A DNA stretch of 64,000 bases from RACS-047 sp031553855 (GTDB taxonomy: Bacteria > Bacillota > Clostridia > Christensenellales > Pumilibacteraceae), in contig JAVBKW010000004.1 in the NCBI GenBank assembly GCA_031553855.1, forward strand, positions 62,001 through 126,000, given 5' to 3'. Position numbers and translations under genes: made by a program. The notes beneath the pieces are model-generated. The model made no database searches and was not told where the DNA came from. It saw only the letters and a list, made by a program, of their open reading frames with translations. Shown here piece after piece: positions 39,342-46,975 of this stretch (positions are counted from its first letter, which is position 1; each line of letters opens with the position of its first letter).

Positions 39342-40457
39342 ATGAAAAAAATAGTTCTCAGCATATTGATCGCATTTTTACTGACGGGGCTGCCGGGCTG
39401 CGAAGGCCCGGTGACCCCTGAAGAAAAAGTGTATTATAATAATCCGGTTTATGCGCCGGTATTTGCGGACCCTGCGGTCATAAGACATGAGGGTACGTAT
39501 TACGCTTATGCGACTGAAGACTACGGCGAATGGAAAAAGGACGACGACCCTTTGAATAATATTTCTATGGTCGTGTCGGTCCCGATTTTAAAGTCAGATG
39601 ACCTCATAAAATGGTACTACGCCGGCCCGGCATTCAGGGGCGCGGCAAAACCGAGCTGGGGCACGGCGGGAGCAAACGTTTGGGCGCCTGACGTAGTTAA
39701 AATCGGCGAAAAGTTTGTTATGTACTACTCTTTATCCACCTGGGGCGACCCTGATCCGGGTATTGGCATTGCCGTAGCGGATCATCCCGCGGGGCCTTGG
39801 ACGGACAGAGGCAAGCTGTTTACGTCGCTTGAAATCGGCGTCAATAATTCCATCGATCCGGCTGTTTTTTACGGTGATAATAAGCTTTATATGATCTGGG
39901 GCAGTTTCCGCGGCTTGTACGGCATAGAATTGACCTCCGACGGCTTAGGATTAAAGGACGGCCTTGAGGCAGCCAAAAATAATAAGGTGCATATTGCGGG
40001 GTTAGATACGTCCACATCATGGAACGGCGACACATACGAGGGCGCGTACGTAATAACAAAAGACGGATATTATTATATGTTCGTTTCAAGCGGCACCTGC
40101 TGCGAAGGATATAATTCCACATATAATGTACGCGTCGCAAGATCGCAAAATCCTCTCGGCCCGTACATAGACCATAACGGCGCGGATATGCGCGCAACTA
40201 ATAAAGGATCCGTTGTTGTCAAAGGCGGAGCTGATTTTGTCGGCGTAGGCCATAACTCCATTGCAGCCGACGACGGCGGAAATATGTTTATGCTTTACCA
40301 CGGTTTCGACAGAAAACTTTCGTCCGATAAATACGGAGTTACAAACCGCCGTTCGCTGCTCATCGATAAGCTTATCTGGAATGACGGCTGGCCTGAGGTC
40401 GAAGGTAAAATTGCCGGAAGAAAAGATATGTCGGCTCCGGTTATCAATAAGAAGTAA
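39342..40457 (+). CDS. GH43 glycosidase, lipoprotein (arabinanase/arabinofuranosidase-like)
   Basis: Five-bladed beta-propeller glycosidase anchored outside the cell by a lipid at C20 (LTGLPGC). The 371-residue product has the three GH43 carboxylates: D43 (FADPAVI, base), D172 (SIDPAVF, pKa modulator) and E233 (TYEGAYV, acid). NVWAPDVVKIGEKFVMYYS and SSGTCCEGYNSTYNVRVARS resemble the endo-arabinanase-like branch of the family. It is related to the lipoprotein encoded at 44609 in every one of these segments. Likely substrates are arabinan or arabinose-bearing side chains; the precise linkage is not readable. Confidence 0.92.
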   Translation: MKKIVLSILIAFLLTGLPGCEGPVTPEEKVYYNNPVYAPVFADPAVIRHEGTYYAYATEDYGEWKKDDDPLNNISMVVSVPILKSDDLIKWYYAGPAFRGAAKPSWGTAGANVWAPDVVKIGEKFVMYYSLSTWGDPDPGIGIAVADHPAGPWTDRGKLFTSLEIGVNNSIDPAVFYGDNKLYMIWGSFRGLYGIELTSDGLGLKDGLEAAKNNKVHIAGLDTSTSWNGDTYEGAYVITKDGYYYMFVSSGTCCEGYNSTYNVRVARSQNPLGPYIDHNGADMRATNKGSVVVKGGADFVGVGHNSIAADDGGNMFMLYHGFDRKLSSDKYGVTNRRSLLIDKLIWNDGWPEVEGKIAGRKDMSAPVINKK

Positions 40458-40498
40458 TAGTGTATTAAAAGTATGCTTTTTTAAGCAGAGGTGTATAA

Positions 40499-41776
40499 AT
40501 GAAAAAATTTTTTATATTTATTCTTTCCGTTATAATGATATTTTCTTGCGTTGCCTGCGGGAATGACAATAACGAAGAAGAAACGCCCACAGGCGTGATT
40601 AATCTCAAATTATGGACTCCTATTTCAGGAGCAGACGCGACTATTTTCAACAGACTGATCACAAAATTCAATACGCAGTACAACGGAGCCATTAACGTTG
40701 CGCATCAGTCCGAGGTACGTGAAAACCATTATAAAAATATAAAAAACAACGTTCCCAGCACGGGCCCCGATATGGCGATACTTCACAGCCAATTAGTGCA
40801 GAACTATGCCGCAAACGGTTATATCGTGCCTATCGACAGCAGCTTTTTTACTAAAGAATCTATCAGTACCGACGATTATTTAGAAAAAGTTATGGATACG
40901 CTATATTATGAAAATAAAATGTACGGCGTACCGCTCGACGTTCATCCCATTGTTTTATACTACAATAAATCTTTAGTAGGCTCAAACGCGCTGCCCACAA
41001 ACTATTCCGAGCTTATTGCTCTTGCCAAAAAGCTTACGCAGGGCACTGTATACGGCCTGCCCGTATCTACAATGTGGCCGTCGGAATTCTTGTTTACGAC
41101 CGCGCTTTATCAAAACGGCGGGCAGGAAATAACGGCTCAAAGCGACCCGCTTTTCAATTCCGCCGCAGGCGAGGCCGCCGCGCAGGTTTTGCGCGATTTG
41201 ATCCATAAAGATCAGGTTTCTCCTAATAATTTGCAAGCGGATCAGGATCTTAATTTATTCACATCCGGAAAAGCGGCTTTTCATATTCAGGGCTCATGGT
41301 CGCTATTTGCGCTTAAAGAAGCTTTAGGCGACGATCTGGGCGCGATGAGTATGTCTAATATGTTCGCTAAAAGCTCCAACAGCGCAAATAACGACGTAAT
41401 GGCAAGATCCCATGTTTTTACTGTAACTAAAACAAAAAAAGCTATGAGCTCACGTAAAAAGGAAGCCATCACAACCTTTATCAAATGGATGGGCGAGAAC
41501 AGCGCGGAATGGTCGGAGGCCGGTCAAATACCCGCCTATACTAAGGCATATGAATCCGATACGTACAAAAACTCCGAATTCCTTCCGAATTTCGGCGATC
41601 CCGAAAATTTCAGAACTCCTGCCTCGGCAGTGTATTTTGAATCCGGATATGAAAGGGTTTTTGAATATATCACAACTATAATGAAAGACAATACTTCCGA
41701 CGCCGCTATAAAGACTACGCTTGCGACTGCTGAAACCGAAGCAAAGAAAGCTGTAAAAAGCGAAAAAGACATTTAA
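40499..41776 (+). CDS. ABC sugar transporter substrate-binding lipoprotein (system 1)
   Basis: Extracellular sugar-binding lipoprotein of the CUT1-type importer. The 425-residue product has a lipobox at C20 (IFSCVACGND), then the family-1 binding-protein pattern LKLWTPISGADATIFNRLITKFN, GPDMAILHSQLVQNYAANGYIVPID, YGVPLDVHPIVLYYNKSLV, and GKAAFHIQGSWSLFALKEAL. Two permease genes follow and complete the importer, apart from the ATPase. A 47-base hairpin (41790-41836) after its stop may keep its expression above that of the permeases. Confidence 0.95.
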   Translation: MKKFFIFILSVIMIFSCVACGNDNNEEETPTGVINLKLWTPISGADATIFNRLITKFNTQYNGAINVAHQSEVRENHYKNIKNNVPSTGPDMAILHSQLVQNYAANGYIVPIDSSFFTKESISTDDYLEKVMDTLYYENKMYGVPLDVHPIVLYYNKSLVGSNALPTNYSELIALAKKLTQGTVYGLPVSTMWPSEFLFTTALYQNGGQEITAQSDPLFNSAAGEAAAQVLRDLIHKDQVSPNNLQADQDLNLFTSGKAAFHIQGSWSLFALKEALGDDLGAMSMSNMFAKSSNSANNDVMARSHVFTVTKTKKAMSSRKKEAITTFIKWMGENSAEWSEAGQIPAYTKAYESDTYKNSEFLPNFGDPENFRTPASAVYFESGYERVFEYITTIMKDNTSDAAIKTTLATAETEAKKAVKSEKDI

Positions 41777-41789
41777 GAATCGATTTGAC

Positions 41790-41836
41790 GGGCGATTTAA
41801 GGTAACGATGAATAAATCCGTTACCCTAAACCGCCC
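41790..41836 (+). promoter_or_regulatory. Intercistronic hairpin between binding-protein and permease genes
   Basis: GGGCGATTTAAGGTAACG (41790-41807) pairs with CGTTACCCTAAACCGCCC (41819-41836), with two mismatches around an 11-base loop. No T run follows, so it is more likely an mRNA-protecting or attenuating structure than a full terminator. Confidence 0.7.
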
Positions 41837-41862
41837 GCAGAATTTTCGGACAAGGAGATGTT

Positions 41863-42816
41863 ATGGATCAGGATAAAGCATATTCTCTGAACCCTGGAGT
41901 AAAGCAGTCCGAAGACGTGTCAAAAACAGTCGCAAGAAAAAGGATGTCGGCTAAAATTCGTAAGCAGTTTCTTGCAATGGCTTTTGCATTGCCGTTTTTA
42001 GCGGTATTCGCATTATTTTTTATTTGGCCGTTTTTCAAGGGTATCAGTCAGAGTTTTTTAAACAAGAGCGGAGAATTCGTCTGGTTTACAAACTACAAAG
42101 CAATTTTGACCGACAATGAGCTTATATACAAAGAAGAGTTCTTCCGCGGATTAAAAAATACGCTGTTGTGGGTGGTTATTTCTGTTCCGTGTTTAGTAAT
42201 AGTGCCGTTGATAATAGCGTTATTATTGAATTTAGAACCACCCGGATATAAAGTTTTCAGAGCTATCTTGTTTATGCCCACTATTTTTTCCATTACCTCT
42301 ATAGTGCTTATGTGGCGCAGGGTGTTAGAAGTTGAAACAGGCTTTATAAACGCGTTTTTAAAAGCTCAGAACATAAAGCAGGTAGATTTTCTGGGGTCGC
42401 AGCCATGGGCGTGGATATCTATTCTCGTCGTCACTATATGGTGGACGATGGGAACAAATATAGTTATATTGGGCGCAGGCTTGAAAAACATCGACAAATC
42501 AGTTTATGAAGCGGCCGCAATCGACGGCGCCTCGCCTATAAAGTCTGTATTTTCTATAACCTTGCCGCTGCTTGTAGGGCAGCTTATTGTTGTGCTTATT
42601 ATGACTGTTTTAGCCTCGTTCAATCTTTACGGTCAACCGCAGCTTATGACTGCAGGAGGGCCGGACAGGTCAACGCGCGTACTGCTGATGGTTATTATGC
42701 AATATCTATATGACCGCCCGCATATCTCATCCGCTATGTCCCTGATGCTCGGAATGATCATGATCGTTATCAGCTTAGGGCAGGCGGTCATAGTTAAAGT
42801 GAGGGAGAAAAGATGA
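41863..42816 (+). CDS. ABC sugar transporter permease, MalF/UgpA type (system 1)
   Basis: The 317-residue product has six membrane helices (the first about 37-58 after a basic N-terminus) and the cytoplasmic EAA loop YEAAAIDGASPIKSVFSITLPLL that docks the ATPase. The segments FWGP-like FALFFIWPFFKGISQSF and TAGGPDRSTRVLLMVIMQYLYD are typical of MalF/UgpA proteins. An AAGGAGA site precedes the ATG. Its TGA overlaps the ATG of the next permease gene. Confidence 0.95.
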   Translation: MDQDKAYSLNPGVKQSEDVSKTVARKRMSAKIRKQFLAMAFALPFLAVFALFFIWPFFKGISQSFLNKSGEFVWFTNYKAILTDNELIYKEEFFRGLKNTLLWVVISVPCLVIVPLIIALLLNLEPPGYKVFRAILFMPTIFSITSIVLMWRRVLEVETGFINAFLKAQNIKQVDFLGSQPWAWISILVVTIWWTMGTNIVILGAGLKNIDKSVYEAAAIDGASPIKSVFSITLPLLVGQLIVVLIMTVLASFNLYGQPQLMTAGGPDRSTRVLLMVIMQYLYDRPHISSAMSLMLGMIMIVISLGQAVIVKVREKR

Positions 42817-43676
42817 TGGTTGCACTCGGAAAAACTAAACATCTGAATCGCGGGTCAAGTCGCCGGAAAATTATCAGTTTTGTCATATTGTTTATTATTT
42901 GCGCTATGTGCCTTATTCCGTTATTATGGGCGTTCGGCACCTCGTTCAAGGCCAATGCCCTGACCGACCCGCTGTCCATTATTCCCAGACAATTTACCTT
43001 AGACAATTATAAAAATTTGTTCGGGAACGAAAATCTTCCTATAGGGAAATGGTTTTTAAACAGCGCGTATATATCTGCAGTCCATACTGTGATTTATCTT
43101 ATTATAGCCTCGTTTGCGGCGTATGCGTTCGGTATATTGGAGTGGAGGGGCAGAAACATCTGTTTTTGGCTTTTGCTCTCTACGGCGATGATACCCAACA
43201 TTATAAATCTTGTGCCGCTATTCCATTTATCAAAAACTTTAAATATAAATCAAACCCATCTCGCGCTTATTCTGCCGGGCCTAGGCGGAGTGTTCTGTAT
43301 GTTCATTATGCGTCAGTTTTTTATGGCCGTGCCTAAAGAGCTTATGGAAAGCGCGAAGATAGAAGGGCTGAATTCTGTCGGAGTATTTTTCAAAATAGTC
43401 GTGCCGCTTTCCAAATCGGCATTTATGGTGACCGCGCTTTTAACCTTTATTGGATGCTGGAACGACTATTTATGGCCGTCAATAGCTATGGCGGGCGCGT
43501 CAAGCGAGCAGCTTACTCTGCCGCTCGGGATAGCGAAAATGCTCGGCGACAATAATACCGACTACGGAATGACTATGGCGGGAGCCGTAATGTCTATGCT
43601 TCCCACGTTCATAGTTTACCTGATTTTCCAAAATAAAATAATCGAGAGCGTTGCGTTCACAGGTTCAAAATCATAA
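42813..43676 (+). CDS. ABC sugar transporter permease, MalG/UgpE type (system 1)
   Basis: The 287-residue product has six membrane helices and the EAA loop MESAKIEGLNSVGVFFKIVVPLS. It opens with the MalG-type segment ISFVILFIICAMCLIPLLWAFGTSFK and closes with PTFIVYLIFQNKIIESVAFTGSKS. The ATG at 42813 overlaps the previous stop (ATGA), so translation is coupled; 42816 (a second ATG) is also possible. No ATP-binding protein gene follows; as in many Bacillota sugar importers, a shared MsmX-type ATPase encoded elsewhere probably powers it. Confidence 0.95.
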   Translation: MMVALGKTKHLNRGSSRRKIISFVILFIICAMCLIPLLWAFGTSFKANALTDPLSIIPRQFTLDNYKNLFGNENLPIGKWFLNSAYISAVHTVIYLIIASFAAYAFGILEWRGRNICFWLLLSTAMIPNIINLVPLFHLSKTLNINQTHLALILPGLGGVFCMFIMRQFFMAVPKELMESAKIEGLNSVGVFFKIVVPLSKSAFMVTALLTFIGCWNDYLWPSIAMAGASSEQLTLPLGIAKMLGDNNTDYGMTMAGAVMSMLPTFIVYLIFQNKIIESVAFTGSKS

Positions 43677-43708
43677 AATTAATGCAATAAATAAGGAATC
43701 GGAATGAA

Positions 43709-44599
43709 ATGAATTTAAGGAATATAATTAAACTCGGAATAACAAATATCGGTGATCCTTTTGTTTTAAAAGCGGGCGGCGAATACTATATGTACGCAAC
43801 GTCTTTTATTGACGGATTCAATTGCTGGCATTCAAAGGATCTAATTAATTGGTCTCAGCCGGTACAAGTTTATAAAAAAAGCGAAAGGAGTTTCGGAATA
43901 ACTGATTTCTGGGCGCCTGAAGTGGTGGAATGGAACGGTAAATATATAATGCATTACACCGCGCGTAATAATAACGGTTCGCTTAGGATAGGCGTCGCGG
44001 TAAGCGACACTCCTATGGGGAATTTTGTTGACGTTTATGCGGCAGCGCCTATGTTTGATTTAGGGTATGCCGTAATCGACGGCCACGTTTTTATTGATGG
44101 AGATAAAAGATATTTTTATTTTGACCGCGACTGTTCCGAATATGTTGTTAACGGAAATAACGAAAGCCATATTTTTGTTGCCGAGTTGGACGAAACACTT
44201 ACAAAAATTGTCACAGAGCCTGCGTTGGTAGCCAAACCGGATCAACAATGGGAAAAAGTTTCCGGAGATTACCGCTGGAATGAAGGCGCGTTCGTTGTCA
44301 AACGCGACGGATATTATTATCTGATGTACTCGTCCGGTTTTTATGCCGCGCCCACTTACAGCTTAGGATATGCGGTAAGCAAATCTCCGCTGGGGCCTTT
44401 TATAAAAAATGAAAGCAATCCTGTACTCAGCTCGGTCAAGGGCGAGTTATCGGGGCCGGGACACAATTGTGTAGTAAAAGGGCCGGATAATAGGGAATAT
44501 TGCGTATTCCATATTCATACCTTTGAAGACGAGCCGAGTCAGAACAGGCAGGCTTGTATGTGTCCTATAGAATTTAAGGCGGGCGAAATTCTGCTTTAA
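43709..44599 (+). CDS. GH43 glycosidase, cytoplasmic
   Basis: The 296-residue product has no signal peptide, so it should act on imported oligosaccharides. The GH43 propeller carboxylates are D16 (GDPFVL), D124 (VIDGHVF) and E192 (WNEGAFV), in the family order. ITDFWAPEVVEWNGKYIMHYTARNNNGSLRIGVAVSD is the second blade. The closing GPGHNCVVKGPDNREYCVFHIHTF is typical of beta-xylosidase/arabinofuranosidase members. It is set in the same run of genes as the importer. The exact specificity is unknown. Confidence 0.9.
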   Translation: MNLRNIIKLGITNIGDPFVLKAGGEYYMYATSFIDGFNCWHSKDLINWSQPVQVYKKSERSFGITDFWAPEVVEWNGKYIMHYTARNNNGSLRIGVAVSDTPMGNFVDVYAAAPMFDLGYAVIDGHVFIDGDKRYFYFDRDCSEYVVNGNNESHIFVAELDETLTKIVTEPALVAKPDQQWEKVSGDYRWNEGAFVVKRDGYYYLMYSSGFYAAPTYSLGYAVSKSPLGPFIKNESNPVLSSVKGELSGPGHNCVVKGPDNREYCVFHIHTFEDEPSQNRQACMCPIEFKAGEILL

Positions 44600-44608
44600 G
44601 GAGTCAGT

Positions 44609-45667
44609 ATGTTTAAACGTATAAAAAGTTTTCTTTTAGTCATTATTGCATTATTTACATTTTGTGTTTTTTCGGCTTGCGGTGACGAGGGGCAGGAAAC
44701 TGAAGAAGAGCCTGTACAAAAAGTATATTACAGGAATCCTCTTGTTGAAAAGGACTTGGCCGATCCGCACATTATTAAACACGACGGCTATTTTTACGTT
44801 TTTAGCACAGGCGGGGTTATCCATAAATCAGCTGATACTCTTTCATGGACTAAAATAGAAGGCGGAGTTAATATCAAGCCTAAATGGGGCAGCAACGGGG
44901 CCGGATTTTGGGCGCCGGATATTGTGAAGATAGGCAATAAGTTTGTGCTATATTATTCGCTCTCAACCTGGGGCGATGAAAATCCGGGTATCGGCGCAGC
45001 TTATGCTGATCATCCCGAAGGTCCTTGGACGGATCATGGAAAGCTATTTCTTTCAAAAGAAATAGGGGTGGATAATTCTATAGATCCCACTGTATTTATA
45101 GGTCAGGACGACAAAGTCTATATGATTTGGGGCAGCTTCCGGGGCATTTTCGGAGTGGAACTCGACGAGGACGGGCTTGCTCTGAAGAACGGGCTTGAAT
45201 ACGCCAAAACAAACAAAGTCCTTATAGCCGGGGTCGTAGGCGCATGGGACGGTTCGACTTATGAGGGCTGTTATGTTATCTATAAAGACGGATATTACTA
45301 TATGTTTGTTTCCAGCGGCACATGCTGCGAGGGTTTGAGAAGCACTTATAACGTAAGGGTAGCGCGCTCAAGGGACCCGCTCGGCGAATATATTGACAGC
45401 AACGGAGCAAGCATGAAAGCGCGCAACGTGGGACATCAGGTTTTGACAAGCAGCGCAACGATGATCGGCCCCGGGCATAATTCTGTATTTATTGACGATA
45501 ATAATGATTACTTTATTGTCTACCATGTGTATCAGGACGTAAACGGTGAGGCAAAAGGAAGATATCTTGCAATGGACCGTTTGTTATGGAATGCGCAAGG
45601 ATGGTGTCAGGTAAAAAATAGAATGCCCAGCGCAAAAGCCGAAATACCTTATATAAAAAAGGTGTAG
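44609..45667 (+). CDS. GH43 glycosidase, lipoprotein (paralogue of the one at 39342)
   Basis: The 352-residue product has a lipoprotein signal with C24 (FCVFSACGDEG). The catalytic residues are D52 (LADPHII), D159 (SIDPTVF) and E219 (TYEGCYV). It shares WAPDIVKIGNKFVLYYSLSTWGDENPGIG, YMIWGSFRG and SSGTCCEG-x-x-STYNVRVARS with the enzyme at 39342, so the two arose by duplication within the cluster. An AAGGAG site lies 10 bases after the previous gene. The last codons and stop lie in a 17-bp sequence that recurs 103 bp downstream. Confidence 0.92.
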   Translation: MFKRIKSFLLVIIALFTFCVFSACGDEGQETEEEPVQKVYYRNPLVEKDLADPHIIKHDGYFYVFSTGGVIHKSADTLSWTKIEGGVNIKPKWGSNGAGFWAPDIVKIGNKFVLYYSLSTWGDENPGIGAAYADHPEGPWTDHGKLFLSKEIGVDNSIDPTVFIGQDDKVYMIWGSFRGIFGVELDEDGLALKNGLEYAKTNKVLIAGVVGAWDGSTYEGCYVIYKDGYYYMFVSSGTCCEGLRSTYNVRVARSRDPLGEYIDSNGASMKARNVGHQVLTSSATMIGPGHNSVFIDDNNDYFIVYHVYQDVNGEAKGRYLAMDRLLWNAQGWCQVKNRMPSAKAEIPYIKKV

Positions 45668-45773
45668 CTTCGCGCCACTTCCCTCATCTTGTGGTTCGGC
45701 TTTTTTCGCGCTAACGTAAACTTCATAGCCTTTAAAAAGCGGTGATTCCTATAGCGTAAAAAAGGTGTAGCTT
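45654..45773 (+). repeat. 17-bp direct repeat bounding a 103-bp unit at a gene end
   Basis: TAAAAAAGGTGTAGCTT occurs at 45654-45670, spanning the stop of the GH43 gene, and again exactly at 45757-45773. The 86 bp between them contain no ORF and a T6 run. This looks like an insertion with target duplication or a small local duplication. Confidence 0.7.
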
Positions 45774-45828
45774 AAATGAGCAAGCGAATTTGCAATATTC
45801 AAATCACTACAGATTTAGGAGCGACCTT

Positions 45829-46755
45829 ATGAAACTTAATATAACGGGAGGCGGGCCGAAAGCTCAACCTGATCCGTATGTAATCAAAAGCAAAGGCAAA
45901 TTTTATCTTTACTGTACGGGAAATAACGGAGTCCATTTATACGAAAGCGAAGCGATCGACGGTGAATGGGCTTATAAAGGGCTTGCGCTGAAAGTTGACG
46001 GCGAGAAAGAATATTGGGCGCCGTGTGTGATCGAGATCGATAATAAATACTATATGTATTATTCATCCATGCCATCATCTTCCTTCGATGTACACACGCA
46101 GGCTATTAAAGTCGCGGTTTCTGACGGCCCGGCGGGTCCGTTCAAGGTTGTAAAGCAAATATTACCGCCTTTTTCGATCGATCCCCACGTTGTTGAAAAC
46201 AAAGAAGGATTGTTTATTTTTTACTCTCTCAACGATTATGACGCTGTCCGAGCGGGAACTCTGATTGTCGCAGATAAAATGAACGATCCTTTGAGCGTGT
46301 CGTCAAATCCCCGAAAAATCGTTGCTCCTACGCTTGATGAAGAAATTTTCGAGCGCGACCGCTTTAAAAAGGGTCAGCATTGGCATACTGTTGAGGGCGC
46401 GTTTTATTTTAAAAAAGACGGCTATCATTATTGTATGTACAGCGGCAATTGTTTTGAAAAAGCTGCATATCATATCGGTTATGCGGTGTGTGAAGATAAA
46501 AACGATATGCTCAATGAGCTTGATTTTAAAAAATATCCTTTCAGCACAACGTATCAGCCGCTTTTGTGTTCCGATAACACGGAAATAAGCACCGGTCACA
46601 ACAGCGTGATCGAAGAAGGCGGCCAGCTATATGTATTTTATCACGGACGCGACGTCGATTCTGGCCTAACTGGCGACGACAGAACGGCCAGATATTGTAA
46701 GCTCTTTCACCGCGACGGAATTTTGCGCGTCGAAAAAATCAACGGCGCCATTTAA
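45829..46755 (+). CDS. GH43 glycosidase, cytoplasmic (second)
   Basis: From ATG 45829, with TAGGAG seven bases upstream, the product is 308 residues without a signal peptide. An upstream in-frame ATG at 45790 lacks a ribosome binding site and adds residues that do not look like the family. The carboxylates are D15 (QPDPYVI), D118 (SIDPHVV) and E189 (TVEGAFY). YWAPCVIEIDNKYYMYYSSMP and STGHNSVIEEGGQLYVFYHGRD are characteristic GH43 segments. It is the last gene of cluster 1; a terminator follows. Confidence 0.9.
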   Translation: MKLNITGGGPKAQPDPYVIKSKGKFYLYCTGNNGVHLYESEAIDGEWAYKGLALKVDGEKEYWAPCVIEIDNKYYMYYSSMPSSSFDVHTQAIKVAVSDGPAGPFKVVKQILPPFSIDPHVVENKEGLFIFYSLNDYDAVRAGTLIVADKMNDPLSVSSNPRKIVAPTLDEEIFERDRFKKGQHWHTVEGAFYFKKDGYHYCMYSGNCFEKAAYHIGYAVCEDKNDMLNELDFKKYPFSTTYQPLLCSDNTEISTGHNSVIEEGGQLYVFYHGRDVDSGLTGDDRTARYCKLFHRDGILRVEKINGAI

Positions 46756-46794
46756 AAAACTAATCAAACCCCGAATATCTATAACATTATAATA

Positions 46795-46838
46795 AACCCG
46801 ATAGTAGCTTATATTCCTGCTATCGGGTTATTTTTTGG
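46795..46838 (+). terminator. Terminator of glycoside cluster 1
   Basis: AACCCGATAG (46795-46804) pairs exactly with CTATCGGGTT (46820-46829), and the inner bases TAGC and G extend the stem, followed by ATTTTTT. Confidence 0.88.
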
Positions 46839-46897
46839 CAATATATCCGCTACTTGCATAGAAAGGTTTTTGCAAAAATCTTAAAAGAGTTTTTGCA

Positions 46898-46947
46898 TTG
46901 ACATTTTTTTGTTTTTGTTGTAAAATATAACAGATGAACTCGTGTTC
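46898..46947 (+). promoter_or_regulatory. Promoter with GAACTCGTGTTC operator (GH36-lacI operon)
   Basis: TTGACA (46898-46903), 17-bp spacer, TAAAAT (46921-46926). The operator GAACTCGTGTTC (46936-46947) covers the transcription start. A related symmetric core GAAC-N4-GTTC with central CG fits a LacI-family protein. Confidence 0.9.
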
Positions 46948-46975
46948 TGACTTTTTAGTCTGGGGAGATTGTTTA

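Noticed and set aside
46934..46975. GH36 start at ATG 46934
   Set aside because: This ATG lies within the operator and transcription-start region; ATG 46976 has a proper ribosome binding site.
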